NCBI RefSeq assembly: GCF_900156825.1 | Contig: NZ_FTOV01000001.1 | Coordinates: 186,001 to 250,000 of the forward strand | Source of the DNA: Chryseobacterium gambrini | GTDB lineage: Bacteria; Bacteroidota; Bacteroidia; Flavobacteriales; Weeksellaceae | Direction: 5' to 3' | DNA: 64,000 nucleotides | Shown: positions 1 to 8,647 of the stretch, one piece after another | Numbering within the stretch: position 1 is the stretch's first letter | How the letters are laid out: each line of letters starts with the position of its first letter | Made by a program: the position numbers and the translations under genes | Notes under the pieces: generated by a model | The model's database searches: none | Seen by the model: the letters and a program-made list of their open reading frames with translations, nothing else | Told to the model about the DNA's origin: nothing

Positions 1-517
1 TTCACAGGATAACTATTATCATGATAATCATAATCTTACATTGGCAGAAAGAGAAGCCTTAAATTATGACCATCCCAAATCCATCGATTTTGACCTTCTG
101 ATAAAACATGTAAAAGCTTTAAAAAATAACGAATCAATCGAGCAGCCTATTTACAGCTTTGTAACGCATGGAAGAACAGGAGATCACGTTACCGTAGAAC
201 CTAAAAATGTATTGGTAGTAGAAGGAATTCTCGTTCTTACCAACAAGGAATTATTGAAGGAATTTGATCTGAAAGTTTTTGTACACGCAGATTCGGATGA
301 AAGACTCATCAGAAGGATCAGAAGAGATACACAGGAAAGAGGAAGAGATCTTAACGAAGTATTACACCGTTATCAGACGACTCTGAAGCCGATGCATCAG
401 GAATTTATTGAACCTTCCAAAAATGAAGCGGATCTTATCATCCCGAATATGAGACAGAATTCCGTTGCGATAGATTTTTTAACCACCGTTATTAAAAACT
501 CGTTGAGAAAACACTAG
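1..517 (+). CDS. udk: Uridine kinase, C-terminal part (5' end outside window)
   Basis: The reading frame is open from base 2 to the stop at 517, so the N-terminal P-loop lies before the window. Visible are DNYYHD just after the window start, the segment AEREALNYDHP, FVTHGR, VVEGILVL and RRIRRDTQERGRDL, all typical of uridine/cytidine kinase, which phosphorylates uridine and cytidine in pyrimidine salvage in the cytoplasm. About 171 residues are present of roughly 205 usual. The next gene starts 2 bases after the stop, suggesting one transcript. Family assignment is firm; the true start cannot be seen. Confidence 0.93.
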   Translation, partial: SQDNYYHDNHNLTLAEREALNYDHPKSIDFDLLIKHVKALKNNESIEQPIYSFVTHGRTGDHVTVEPKNVLVVEGILVLTNKELLKEFDLKVFVHADSDERLIRRIRRDTQERGRDLNEVLHRYQTTLKPMHQEFIEPSKNEADLIIPNMRQNSVAIDFLTTVIKNSLRKH

Positions 518-519
518 AA

Positions 520-873
520 ATGAAAGAAAATAAGCTTATTAAAGACATTCAGCCCAAGTCTGAAACATTCAAACTTATTCAGAAATATTTTTTGAATAAA
601 TATACCATTACAATCTGTCTGTTTCTGGTATGGATGATTTTCTTTGATAAAACTTCCTTTCTTGTCATCAATGAACTGAACGGCGAAATCAGCAAATACG
701 AAGAACAGCTTCAATACTATAAAACCGAATACGAAAAGAACGATGCGTTTTATAAAAAGCTGATGAACAACAAATCTGAAAAAGAAAAATACGCAAGAGA
801 AAACTACTTCATGAAAAAGCCGGATGAAGAAATTTTTATTCTGGTAGTTGACAGCGCAAACGCGAAAAAATAA
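520..873 (+). CDS. FtsB/DivIC-like septum formation initiator protein
   Basis: This 117-residue protein has a short cytoplasmic N-terminus, one membrane segment (about residues 29-45, YTITICLFLVWMIFF), then a charged coiled-coil stretch (NELNGEISKYEEQLQYYKTE) and the closing region KEKYARENYFMKKPDEEIF. The pattern 'ARE-(N/K)-Y-x-M-KK-x-DEEIF' is characteristic of the FtsB/DivIC family, which forms the FtsQLB complex at the division septum. It directly follows udk, an arrangement I recall from related flavobacteria. Placement in the family rests on topology and the C-terminal motif. Confidence 0.8.
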   Translation: MKENKLIKDIQPKSETFKLIQKYFLNKYTITICLFLVWMIFFDKTSFLVINELNGEISKYEEQLQYYKTEYEKNDAFYKKLMNNKSEKEKYARENYFMKKPDEEIFILVVDSANAKK

Positions 874-1045
874 TTTTTTTTAATGAATTGTCAATAATGA
901 ATTTTGCTTCGCAAGTAAATTTAAAAAAATAATTGTTCGTCATTTATCATCACTGAAAAATCTTTGCGTTAGGATTATAATCAAGTAAAAATTGATGAAT
1001 AAAAGCGGATTGACTATTGACCATTCACAAATTCATACAAAAACT

Positions 1046-2197
1046 ATGTCAAATACAGCCTGGGAAAATTTAGTAAAAAAACAGCTTAAAACAGACGATA
1101 TTTATCCAATCCTTACCAAAGAAAATCTGGAAGGAATTGTGGTAAAACCTTTCTACGACGCTGTGCAGAAACCATTGGTAAATCTGCCGAAAATTGAAGA
1201 AAGTACCCATTTGGTAGCAAAATATCATGAAAGTTTAGAAGAAGACGTTTTTGCATTTATTTTAGACCAAAATGTAGAAAATCTCGAGCAGAAAACAATT
1301 TTTATAAACAATGAAGAGTTGGCAGGACACATCAGTCCCGAAGAACAGGATCAGTACTTTTCACTAATTGATGTTTTTGATGAAAAACAAGCTGTAATTA
1401 ACGATCAGTTGGTCAAAGAATTACTCGCAAAACAGTTCAGAAGACATATTTGTATAGATATTTCCCTTCATCAGAACGCTGGAGCCTCTATTGTTCAGCA
1501 ATTGGGAATTGCTTTGGCAAAAACAAAAGAACTTGTAGAAATCTACGGTTCCGAAATTGTAAACAAACTCATCTTCAGAATAGCAGTCGGTGGAAACTAC
1601 TTCTTTGAAATGGCTAAACTGAGAGCCTTTAAAATAGTTTTCAATCAATTGTCAAAAGAATACGATCTTGACGAAATTCCATACATTTTTGCAGAAACTT
1701 CCCTGAGAAATAAAGCGGTTTTCGATAATGAAAACAACCTGATCCGTTCTACTTTAGAGCTTGCAGCAGCCATGATCGGCGGAGCAGATGCCGTTTTCAG
1801 CAATAATTATCTGGTAGAAAAAAGCACCGAAAATTCAGAAGAAATTTCTTTCAAACAGCAGATTGTTCTTGCGTATGAAAGCATCATCAATGTTTTTGAA
1901 GATGCATCAAACGGAAGTTATTATGTAGAAGATATTACACAGCAGATCGCGGAAAAATCTTGGGCATTTTTTGTGGAAATAGAGGAGAACGGAGGCTATC
2001 TCGAACTTTTGAAGCAGGGAACTGTTCAGAAAAAAATCTACGATCACGCCATTGAAGAGCAGAAGTGGGTGGAAGAAGGAAAAATAAAGCTGATTGGCGT
2101 TAATTTATACCCGAAATTAGACGTTAAAAAGTCTATTGAGGAATTATACAGCGAAAAAGAAATTAAAGCCGTTCGTTGGGCGGAAATGTTTGAGTAA
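1046..2197 (+). CDS. mutA: Methylmalonyl-CoA mutase small (beta) subunit
   Basis: The protein resembles the small, non-catalytic subunit of B12-dependent methylmalonyl-CoA mutase, which interconverts methylmalonyl-CoA and succinyl-CoA. Visible family segments are GASIVQQLGIALA, FRIAVGGNYFFEMAKLRA and the region ENGGYLELLKQGTVQ. It is about 383 residues, shorter than large subunits, and lacks the C-terminal cobalamin domain. I prefer the ATG at 1046 (MSNTAW) because the preceding in-frame codons from 995 look like untranslated sequence; an ATG at 995 or TTG at 992 is possible. The large subunit gene is not next to it in this window. Confidence 0.82.
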   Translation: MSNTAWENLVKKQLKTDDIYPILTKENLEGIVVKPFYDAVQKPLVNLPKIEESTHLVAKYHESLEEDVFAFILDQNVENLEQKTIFINNEELAGHISPEEQDQYFSLIDVFDEKQAVINDQLVKELLAKQFRRHICIDISLHQNAGASIVQQLGIALAKTKELVEIYGSEIVNKLIFRIAVGGNYFFEMAKLRAFKIVFNQLSKEYDLDEIPYIFAETSLRNKAVFDNENNLIRSTLELAAAMIGGADAVFSNNYLVEKSTENSEEISFKQQIVLAYESIINVFEDASNGSYYVEDITQQIAEKSWAFFVEIEENGGYLELLKQGTVQKKIYDHAIEEQKWVEEGKIKLIGVNLYPKLDVKKSIEELYSEKEIKAVRWAEMFE

Positions 2198-2211
2198 TTC
2201 TTGAAAATATC

Positions 2212-2658
2212 ATGAAAAAAAGTTTATTAATTTTCTTTTTGATGCTTTTCGGGTTATGTTTTTCACAAGTCGAAAAAGATTTATATGGAAAATGGATGGG
2301 AGTGGATCAGGGTGAAAAAGGTTTTGTGACGTTTTATCCAGATGGATTCATATCATTTAACTTCGGAAGTGATAATATTGACGGGAAAAATTTTATTATT
2401 CCTGAAGGTGATTTTAAAGGAAAAGTTGGTCAGATAAAATATAAAGTAGATTTCTCTAAAAAACCATTTAAAATTACTTTAATTACTTATTTTAAAAATG
2501 GGGATGAACTTATTAGTGGAGAATTTAATAAAGGACTTATTGAGTTTACTAAAAAAGATGAAATTCTATTTTATATGGACACTGAGCAAAAAAATCCTGC
2601 AAAGATAGATCCATTATCACCAGATACAATGCTGTTCAAAAAAGAATCTGATTTGTAA
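2212..2658 (+). CDS. Hypothetical secreted protein
   Basis: A 148-residue protein that I do not recognise. It begins with a good signal peptide (about residues 1-19, MKKSLLIFFLMLFGLCFSQ), so it is probably exported to the periplasm or anchored outside. The rest is rich in beta-forming segments (YGKWMGVDQGEKGFVTFYPDG), a layout seen in small lipocalin-like proteins, but no decisive motif is present. It starts 14 bases after mutA and is followed closely by a DinB gene, so the three may be co-transcribed. Confidence 0.6.
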   Translation: MKKSLLIFFLMLFGLCFSQVEKDLYGKWMGVDQGEKGFVTFYPDGFISFNFGSDNIDGKNFIIPEGDFKGKVGQIKYKVDFSKKPFKITLITYFKNGDELISGEFNKGLIEFTKKDEILFYMDTEQKNPAKIDPLSPDTMLFKKESDL

Positions 2659-2664
2659 CTTAGT

Positions 2665-3105
2665 ATGAAAGAAAAATTAGTTGATTTATTCGAATATACT
2701 TATCATTTCAACAAAGAAATGATTAAAATTATTTCTGAAAATCTTGAAAAGGTTGATGAAAAAACAATCAGTCTTATCAATCATACTTTAAATGCCCAAC
2801 AAATTTGGAATTCCCGGATTTTAAATGAAAAATCTTTTGAGGTTTGGCAAATTAGCCCTTTTGAAAATTTAAACGGGATTAATCAGCAAAACTTTAATAA
2901 AAGCCTTGAAATTGTTCAGAAATTTGGTCCGGATCAAAAAATAGAATATCAGAATTCAAGAGGAACAAAATTTGAAAACACAGTTTTCGAAATGCTTTTT
3001 CAGGCAATTAATCATTCCACTTATCACAGAGGACAAATCAATTCGTTATTAAAACAAAGCGGAATTACTCCTATTTTAACGGATTACATTTTTTATAAAA
3101 GATAA
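2665..3105 (+). CDS. DinB family protein
   Basis: This 146-residue protein fits the DinB/YfiT four-helix fold. The three expected metal ligands are visible: a histidine in the first helix (YTYHFNKEM), one in LINHTLNAQQIW, and the signature HSTYHRGQINSLL near the C-terminus. Members are putative metal-dependent, thiol-linked enzymes or damage-inducible proteins of mostly unknown substrate. It starts 6 bases after the previous gene and ends 6 bases before the methyltransferase, so it lies in a tight gene string. Confidence 0.78.
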   Translation: MKEKLVDLFEYTYHFNKEMIKIISENLEKVDEKTISLINHTLNAQQIWNSRILNEKSFEVWQISPFENLNGINQQNFNKSLEIVQKFGPDQKIEYQNSRGTKFENTVFEMLFQAINHSTYHRGQINSLLKQSGITPILTDYIFYKR

Positions 3106-3111
3106 AAAACT

Positions 3112-4260
3112 TTGAAAAAAGAAATTTTATATCAGGAAATTCAGAAATTTATCAATGCAAATCTAAACGCAGATTTGCATTCTTTATTATTAAAAAAATC
3201 CCCGTTTCAGGAAGTCTCCATACAGGAAATTGTTCAGCAGATCAAAGGAAAGCAGGTTGCACAGAAGAAATTTCCGTTTCTGCTTAAAGAAGGAATTATT
3301 TTTCCACAACAACTGAATTTAGAACAGTCTTCCTCCGAAAAAACAGCATTGTATAAATCTCGAATTTTAAAAGGTAAAAAGTTCATTGATTTAACCAGCG
3401 GTTTTGGAATTGATGCCTATTATTTATCAGAAAATTTCGAAGAAATAACTTTGGTGGAACAAAATGCTGAGCTTTTGGCAATTGTTGAACACAATTGGAA
3501 CGTTTTAGGCAGGAAAGCAAAATTTATCAACCAGAAGCTGGAAGACTTTTTACATGAAAATACAGAAACTTTCGATGTAATCTATCTCGATCCAGCGCGA
3601 AGAGACCACAATAAAAATAAAGTTTTTTTACTCGAAGATCTTTCGCCTGATATTATTGAAATTCAGGAAAAACTACTTTCTATCTCCAATGAGGTCGTGA
3701 TAAAACTTTCGCCCTTAATTGATCTGAAATATCTGGTTTCCGTTTTACCCAACCTTTTCAGGATCGATATTATCGCCTTAAAAAACGATGTTAAAGAAGT
3801 TGTTGTATTTCTGTCAAACCAAAATTCAGACAAAATCATCTGTCGTTGTGTAAACCTCGAAAGTCATGAAGCAGACTTCAGCTTTGATTTTGGCAGTGAA
3901 GAAAGTGCAGCAGCAGAATTTGGTGAACCTGAAAAATACATCTACATTCCCAATAATTCGGTTTTAAAAGCCGGAGTTTTTAATGTAATCTCAGAAAAAT
4001 TCAAATTAAAAAAATTACATCCGAATACACATCTTTACACGTCAAATCAAAAGATAACTGATTTTCCCGGAAGGATTTTGGAAATGGAAGTTATTGAGGC
4101 TAAGCAGATTGTAAAGAAAAGTCAGTTCAATATTATTTCCAAAAATTATCCGTTAAAACCCGAGGAAATAAAAAAGAAATACAGTTTAAAAGACGGCGGA
4201 GAAAACTATCTTATTTTTACACAATCCAAAAAAGGAAAAATTATACTAAAATCAGTATAA
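3112..4260 (+). CDS. Class I SAM-dependent methyltransferase, THUMP-like family
   Basis: The 382-residue protein starts at TTG (MKKEILYQEI). A Rossmann methyltransferase core is visible: motif I DLTSGFGIDAYYLSENF (about residues 91-107), the acidic loop TLVEQNAELL, and a catalytic-loop motif YLDPARRD (about residues 159-166). The DPARR form is typical of bacterial homologues with a C-terminal THUMP-like domain, annotated in Bacteroidetes as putative RNA methyltransferases. Substrate is not evident. It follows the DinB gene by 6 bases. Confidence 0.75.
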   Translation: MKKEILYQEIQKFINANLNADLHSLLLKKSPFQEVSIQEIVQQIKGKQVAQKKFPFLLKEGIIFPQQLNLEQSSSEKTALYKSRILKGKKFIDLTSGFGIDAYYLSENFEEITLVEQNAELLAIVEHNWNVLGRKAKFINQKLEDFLHENTETFDVIYLDPARRDHNKNKVFLLEDLSPDIIEIQEKLLSISNEVVIKLSPLIDLKYLVSVLPNLFRIDIIALKNDVKEVVVFLSNQNSDKIICRCVNLESHEADFSFDFGSEESAAAEFGEPEKYIYIPNNSVLKAGVFNVISEKFKLKKLHPNTHLYTSNQKITDFPGRILEMEVIEAKQIVKKSQFNIISKNYPLKPEEIKKKYSLKDGGENYLIFTQSKKGKIILKSV

Positions 4261-4379
4261 AAATGTTGCCGAAAAAAATAGGAATCCTTAATTTTGGGCA
4301 ATTAAAAATAAAAATAAGAATCGTCTTTGCTTATTCAGGCGAAATGATTCTGATGACCTTAAAAAAATAAATTTTACAT

Positions 4380-4652
4380 ATGAAAAAATTAGTTATATGT
4401 TTAGCGATCGCAGCAATGGCTGTAAGCTGTAAAAAAGTAGCTGCAGGAGGAAACAAGAATACTCTGAAACTTGAAGAAGGAGCAGAAAGATATTCAGATG
4501 ATCCTCAAGGTGAAGGTCATGGTCACGAAGCTGCAACAATGCATACAGAAGAGGCAACTGCAGAAAAGCACGAAGCCGAAGCGCCAAAAACAGACAGTAC
4601 AGCAACTGCAAAACCTGCCGAAGCTAAAGAAGCTCCAAAAGCTGAACACTAA
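4380..4652 (+). CDS. Small hypothetical lipoprotein, Glu/Ala/His-rich
   Basis: A 90-residue protein with a short signal peptide ending in a lipobox (AMAVSC, Cys at residue 17), so it should be lipid-anchored. The mature part is of low complexity: Glu, Ala, Lys and several His (GEGHGHEAATMHTEE), with no recognisable fold. The His and acidic residues could bind metal, but that is only a possibility. It has its own 120-base upstream gap and a terminator right after, so it is probably a single transcript. Confidence 0.6.
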   Translation: MKKLVICLAIAAMAVSCKKVAAGGNKNTLKLEEGAERYSDDPQGEGHGHEAATMHTEEATAEKHEAEAPKTDSTATAKPAEAKEAPKAEH

Positions 4653-4674
4653 TTAAAAGTACAATATAAAAATG

Positions 4675-4702
4675 TCCCGCAGCAATGTGGGATATTTTTT
4701 TT
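4675..4702 (+). terminator. Rho-independent terminator after the lipoprotein gene
   Basis: TCCCGCA, a 4-base loop, and TGTGGGA form a 7-bp stem (one G-U pair), followed by a T-run (4693-4702). It sits 23 bases after the stop codon at 4652. Confidence 0.8.
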
Positions 4703-4732
4703 GGAGCTGTTTCGCGCTTTCCGCACTCGCTA

Positions 4733-4777
4733 TTTCCTGGGTTTCGGCGCGGCGAAGCCGCGCCGAAACCCAGGAAA
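4733..4777. repeat. Perfect 21-bp GC-rich inverted repeat
   Basis: Arms at 4733-4753 and 4757-4777 are exact reverse complements around a 3-base GAA loop. The core GGTTTCGGCGCGGC is far richer in GC than the surrounding sequence. The gap between the lipoprotein and dipeptidase genes (4653-4955) holds this repeat and the terminator but no gene. Flanking text resembles dispersed intergenic palindromes I associate with Chryseobacterium genomes; that link is from memory, not tested. Confidence 0.7.
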
Positions 4778-4955
4778 TGAGCTCAGACAAATGCTGTAAT
4801 CACGGCTAAACTGAAGTCTGTCAATCAATTTCAGGGATAAAATACCTTTCAGATTAATATTTTTAGAAAACACACTTCAGACCTGAGGAAAATTATACGT
4901 TTTTGTTTGTTCCTGAGAAGCAAATTTTTTACTTTTAGCAAAATAATATTTTACA

Positions 4956-6335
4956 ATGCAAGAGACATTAAATTACATCAGCGAAAACAAACAGCGTTTC
5001 GTCGATGAATTATTTGAATTACTGAGAATACCTTCAATTTCTGCTGATCCAGCTTATAAAAACGATGTTTTAAAATGTGCAGAAGTCGTGGCAGAACACC
5101 TTAAAAATGCGGGAGCAGATAACGTGGAAGTTTGCCAGACCAAAGGATATCCTATCGTTTACGGAGAAAAAATTTTAAATACAGATTTACCGACGGTTTT
5201 AGTATATGGACATTATGATGTTCAGCCTGCAGATCCGTTGGAACTATGGACAAAACCGCCATTCGAACCGTATATTGAAAAAACAGAACTTCATCCGGAA
5301 GGAGCCATCTTTGCAAGAGGTTCGGCAGACGATAAAGGACAGTTTTTCATGCATCTTAAAGCTTTTGAAGCCATGATGAAGACCAATGCGCTTCCTTGCA
5401 ACGTTAAATTTATTCTCGAAGGAGAAGAAGAAGTAGGTTCGGTAAGTTTAGGAGACTGGGTAAATGAAAACAAAGAAAAACTTTCTTGTGACTGTATTTT
5501 AATTTCAGATACCCATATTTACAGCAACGAGCAGCCTACGGTAACAACAGGTTTAAGAGGATTAAGCTACGTGGAAGTAGAAGTGGAAGGTCCGAACAGA
5601 GACCTGCATTCAGGGCTTTACGGAGGGGCAGTTCCAAACCCGATCCACGTACTGTCTAGAATGATTGCGAATCTGATCGATGAAGACGGACATATTACCA
5701 TCGATGGATTCTATGATAATGTGGAAACCGTTTCAGATTCAGACAGAGCAGATATGAACAAGCTGAAAGATAATCCTGAAGAATTCAAAAAATCCATCGG
5801 CTTAAACGGTGTGGAGGGAGAAAAAGGATATACCACTTTGGAAAGAACATCTATCCGTCCAACATTAGATTGCAACGGAATTTGGGGAGGTTATACAGGA
5901 GAAGGAGCAAAAACCGTAATTCCTTCAAAAGCTTTTGCCAAGATCTCAATGCGTCTGGTTCCTTATCAGACTCCGGAAGAAATCACCGAAAAATTCACAA
6001 AATATTTTGAAAAAATCGCTCCTCAAAATGTAAAAGTAAAAGTAACGCCGCATCATGGAGGAATGCCTTATGTTTTACCAACCGATACCAAAGAATTTTT
6101 GGCAGCAAAACAGGCAATGGAATCAGCCTTCGGAAAAGAAGTACTTCCATACAGAGGAGGAGGCAGTATCCCGATTACCGCTATGTTTGAGCAGGTTTTG
6201 GGAGCAAAATCCGTTTTAATGGGCTTCGGATTAGATTCTGATGCCATCCATTCTCCAAACGAACATTACGGATTATTCAATTTTTACAAAGGAATTGAAA
6301 GCATTCCGTTATTTTTCGAGAATTATTCCAAGTAA
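4956..6335 (+). CDS. M20/M25/M40 family dipeptidase
   Basis: This 459-residue protein matches metal-dependent M20 peptidases (CNDP-like dipeptidases). Metal-site motifs are in order: VLVYGHYDVQPADP (His ligand and catalytic Asp, about residues 83-92), ARGSADDKGQF (about 122-132), EGEEEVGS (Glu pair, about 155-162), SDTHI, and late HSPNEHYG (last His ligand, about 440). The dimerisation domain sits in the middle. It probably cleaves small peptides in the cytoplasm for amino-acid recovery. No signal peptide is seen. It is a single gene with its own terminator. Confidence 0.9.
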   Translation: MQETLNYISENKQRFVDELFELLRIPSISADPAYKNDVLKCAEVVAEHLKNAGADNVEVCQTKGYPIVYGEKILNTDLPTVLVYGHYDVQPADPLELWTKPPFEPYIEKTELHPEGAIFARGSADDKGQFFMHLKAFEAMMKTNALPCNVKFILEGEEEVGSVSLGDWVNENKEKLSCDCILISDTHIYSNEQPTVTTGLRGLSYVEVEVEGPNRDLHSGLYGGAVPNPIHVLSRMIANLIDEDGHITIDGFYDNVETVSDSDRADMNKLKDNPEEFKKSIGLNGVEGEKGYTTLERTSIRPTLDCNGIWGGYTGEGAKTVIPSKAFAKISMRLVPYQTPEEITEKFTKYFEKIAPQNVKVKVTPHHGGMPYVLPTDTKEFLAAKQAMESAFGKEVLPYRGGGSIPITAMFEQVLGAKSVLMGFGLDSDAIHSPNEHYGLFNFYKGIESIPLFFENYSK

Positions 6336-6357
6336 ATTTTAACAATCAATAAATGAG

Positions 6358-6388
6358 TCCCTTAGATTTTTTTCTAAGGGATTTTTTT
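6358..6388 (+). terminator. Terminator after the M20 dipeptidase gene
   Basis: TCCCTTAGA and TCTAAGGGA form a perfect 9-bp stem with a T6 loop, followed by a run of T. It lies 23 bases after the stop codon. Confidence 0.9.
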
Positions 6389-6424
6389 ATATATTTAACA
6401 TGCTAATAAATTAATTGAAATCTA

Positions 6425-7429
6425 ATGAAAAAAATTCTACTTTTTATTTCCGGAATACTTTCCATAGGCAGTATTTACGGACAGGTTATTGACAGCCAGA
6501 ATTTTAACAGCTTAACGCCCGGAAATGTCGGCACAAACTTTACAGGAGCTTCTGCAGGACAGGGAGGCTATTATCTGTTAAACGGTGTTGCTTCAGATTA
6601 CCAGATCGCTACTATTGATGCTGCTCATGCAAATTCATTAAAAATTACAGCGGGTTCAGGATATGTAGCGACAAGCGATCCCAACAACCATTCTGTGGTT
6701 AAACTGGTAGGAGTTAATGCTACAGCAGGAAATGATATTATCAAAGCGACATGCAATTTTTATACAGGATCTGCAAACGGTACAGGATCAGTATACATAA
6801 CTCTTTTTGATGACGCAACAACTCCGGGAGTAATTGTAAGTCTTATTTACAACGTGGCCACAAAAACCATGACAGCAGGAGGTACATTAACCAATGCCGG
6901 AACAAGAGGTTTCTTTGGTATTAAAACTTTAGGAGGAACCTATCCTGCGAACACGTGGGTTAATGTAGGTATGGCGTATAATATGACAACCGGAGTAATG
7001 AATTGGTATACTCCACAGGAAAGTTACACTTTCTCTACTCCTCCTTCAGGATATGCCTTAATTCCTGCTTTGGATGTGGGGCAATACCGTACTTATAATA
7101 TTAATGCTTCAGGAAATTCCGTAGCTTATAACTGGGCAATTGATAATTTTAATCTATCTTATTCCAACAATACAATCCTTGCAACTAGAGAAGAAGTTTC
7201 TAAAGCAAAAGAAGATATTGTCATCTATCCAAATCCTGCAAAAGATATCGTAACGATTGAAGGTAAAAATAAAATACTTTCAGTATACGTTTATGATCTT
7301 TCCGGAAAAAGGATCGATCTTCCTTTAACGGGTAATAAAGTAAATATTTCCGGCTTGGCAACTGGAAATTATGTATTGAGAATTAAAACAGATGAAGGTG
7401 TGGTTACTAAAAAACTGATTAAAGAATAG
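6425..7429 (+). CDS. Secreted protein with type IX secretion (T9SS type A) sorting domain
   Basis: The 334-residue protein has a signal peptide (about 1-19, ending SIYGQ), a beta-rich domain of about 230 residues that looks like a jelly-roll/carbohydrate-binding fold, and a C-terminal sorting domain of about 70 residues: VIYPNPAKDIVTI, VYVYDLSGKRI, NISGLATGNYVLRI and a final KKLIKE. That tail directs export through the outer membrane by the type IX system, after which it is cleaved. Its substrate or partner is unknown. The next gene has the same design, so this is a small cluster of T9SS cargo. Confidence 0.85.
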   Translation: MKKILLFISGILSIGSIYGQVIDSQNFNSLTPGNVGTNFTGASAGQGGYYLLNGVASDYQIATIDAAHANSLKITAGSGYVATSDPNNHSVVKLVGVNATAGNDIIKATCNFYTGSANGTGSVYITLFDDATTPGVIVSLIYNVATKTMTAGGTLTNAGTRGFFGIKTLGGTYPANTWVNVGMAYNMTTGVMNWYTPQESYTFSTPPSGYALIPALDVGQYRTYNINASGNSVAYNWAIDNFNLSYSNNTILATREEVSKAKEDIVIYPNPAKDIVTIEGKNKILSVYVYDLSGKRIDLPLTGNKVNISGLATGNYVLRIKTDEGVVTKKLIKE

Positions 7430-7452
7430 GAAATAAATCATTTATATCATTA

Positions 7453-7484
7453 AAGGCTGTATTTTTGATAATGCAGCCTTTTTA
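7453..7484 (+). terminator. Terminator after first T9SS cargo gene
   Basis: AAGGCTGTAT and ATGCAGCCTT pair (one G-U) around an 8-base loop and are followed by TTTT. Confidence 0.8.
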
Positions 7485-7588
7485 GTTAAAATATTACTTA
7501 AAAATGTGGTATTAGCATCATATTTTAAATATAATTGTTTTGTTTTTAAAATATTATTAATATATTTATAAAACTAAATTTTAATGAT

Positions 7589-8506
7589 ATGAAAAAACTT
7601 CTACTACTCGGCTCAATTCTGAGCCTGGTCTCGATGAATGCGCAGACCAATGTTTACAGCTATGGTTTTGATACCGCTTTTACAAACTGGACAACCTCTA
7701 ATCAGAGCAGTCCGGTAACCACTTCGGTCTGGACAAAAGCAACCTATGCGACACCTCTTACAAATCCTCTGTTCGGGAGCGGCAATACCACTACTGTTCC
7801 TGTAGGACAGGCAGGAGGCAGCAATTCTTTTGCATTGGTAAATTACACAAGTACATCAGGAGCGGGGACAATCAGCAACTGGTTATTTACAAATGCGATA
7901 GACGTAAAAGATGGAGATATCGTGAGCTTTTATTCCAGAAAGGGAACAGACGGGACGATAGATTATCCCGATCGTCTGGAGCTGAGATATGCATTGGCAG
8001 CCGGTGCGGTTCTTCCTACAACAGGAGCTTCCGCTGTCGGATCTTTTACCAACTTAGGAGTATCTGTGAATCCAAATCTGGCATCAGGTTTTGTTTATCC
8101 TAAAACATGGACGAAATACAGCTTTACAGTTACGGGAGTAGGTGCAAATCCTGTTCCGGTAAGATTTGCCTTTAGATATTACGTCACAGACGGAGGACCA
8201 AGCGGAAACAATTCCGATCTTATAGGAATCGATACTTTTTCTATTGACAGACCTACATTATCAACCAATGATGTTGCTTTAAGTGAAAAAAGCATATCTG
8301 TATATCCAAACCCTACAACAGATTACATATCCATCAGATCGGCAGACAAATTCAGCAATATCGAAGTTTTTGACATTGCAGGTAAAAAAGTTGAGGTAAA
8401 AGTGGAAGGAGATAAGATAAATGTAAAACATCTCAATTCCGGATCATACATCATCAGCATGGAATCCAAAGGGAATAAAGTTTCCCAGAAATTCATCAAA
8501 AAATAA
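7589..8506 (+). CDS. Secreted protein with T9SS type A sorting domain (choice-of-anchor-like)
   Basis: This 305-residue protein has a signal peptide (ends SMNAQ, residue 19), then a beta-sandwich region with FDTAFTNWTT, SNWLFTNAIDVKDGDIVSF and IGIDTFSID, resembling 'choice-of-anchor J' domains. The C-terminal sorting domain begins at ISVYPNPTTDYISI and ends GSYIISMESKGNKVSQKFIKK-like (closing KFIKK). It should be secreted by the type IX system. It is a separate transcription unit with upstream AT-rich sequence and a strong terminator. Confidence 0.85.
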   Translation: MKKLLLLGSILSLVSMNAQTNVYSYGFDTAFTNWTTSNQSSPVTTSVWTKATYATPLTNPLFGSGNTTTVPVGQAGGSNSFALVNYTSTSGAGTISNWLFTNAIDVKDGDIVSFYSRKGTDGTIDYPDRLELRYALAAGAVLPTTGASAVGSFTNLGVSVNPNLASGFVYPKTWTKYSFTVTGVGANPVPVRFAFRYYVTDGGPSGNNSDLIGIDTFSIDRPTLSTNDVALSEKSISVYPNPTTDYISIRSADKFSNIEVFDIAGKKVEVKVEGDKINVKHLNSGSYIISMESKGNKVSQKFIKK

Positions 8507-8527
8507 ATTAATTCTAGATTATTTTGA

Positions 8528-8555
8528 AAGCGCTTCGATTCGGAGCGCTTTTTTA
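8528..8555 (+). terminator. Terminator after second T9SS cargo gene
   Basis: AAGCGCT and AGCGCTT form a 7-bp stem around TCGATTCGG, followed by a T-run. Confidence 0.85.
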
Positions 8556-8612
8556 TTTGAACCTGTAAACTGACAAATGTTAGGCAATAAAAATTACTTT
8601 ATTTAAAGCATT

Positions 8613-8639
8613 TTTGTTATTTTTAAGAACTTAAATTTG
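8613..8639 (+). promoter_or_regulatory. Probable Bacteroidetes promoter of the SDR gene
   Basis: TTTG (8613-8616) and TAAATTTG (8632-8639) resemble the -33 and -7 boxes (spacing 15, shorter than the usual 19-20). The start codon is 8 bases after the -7 box, so the 5' leader would be only a few bases. Confidence 0.5.
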
Positions 8640-8647
8640 CAATAATT

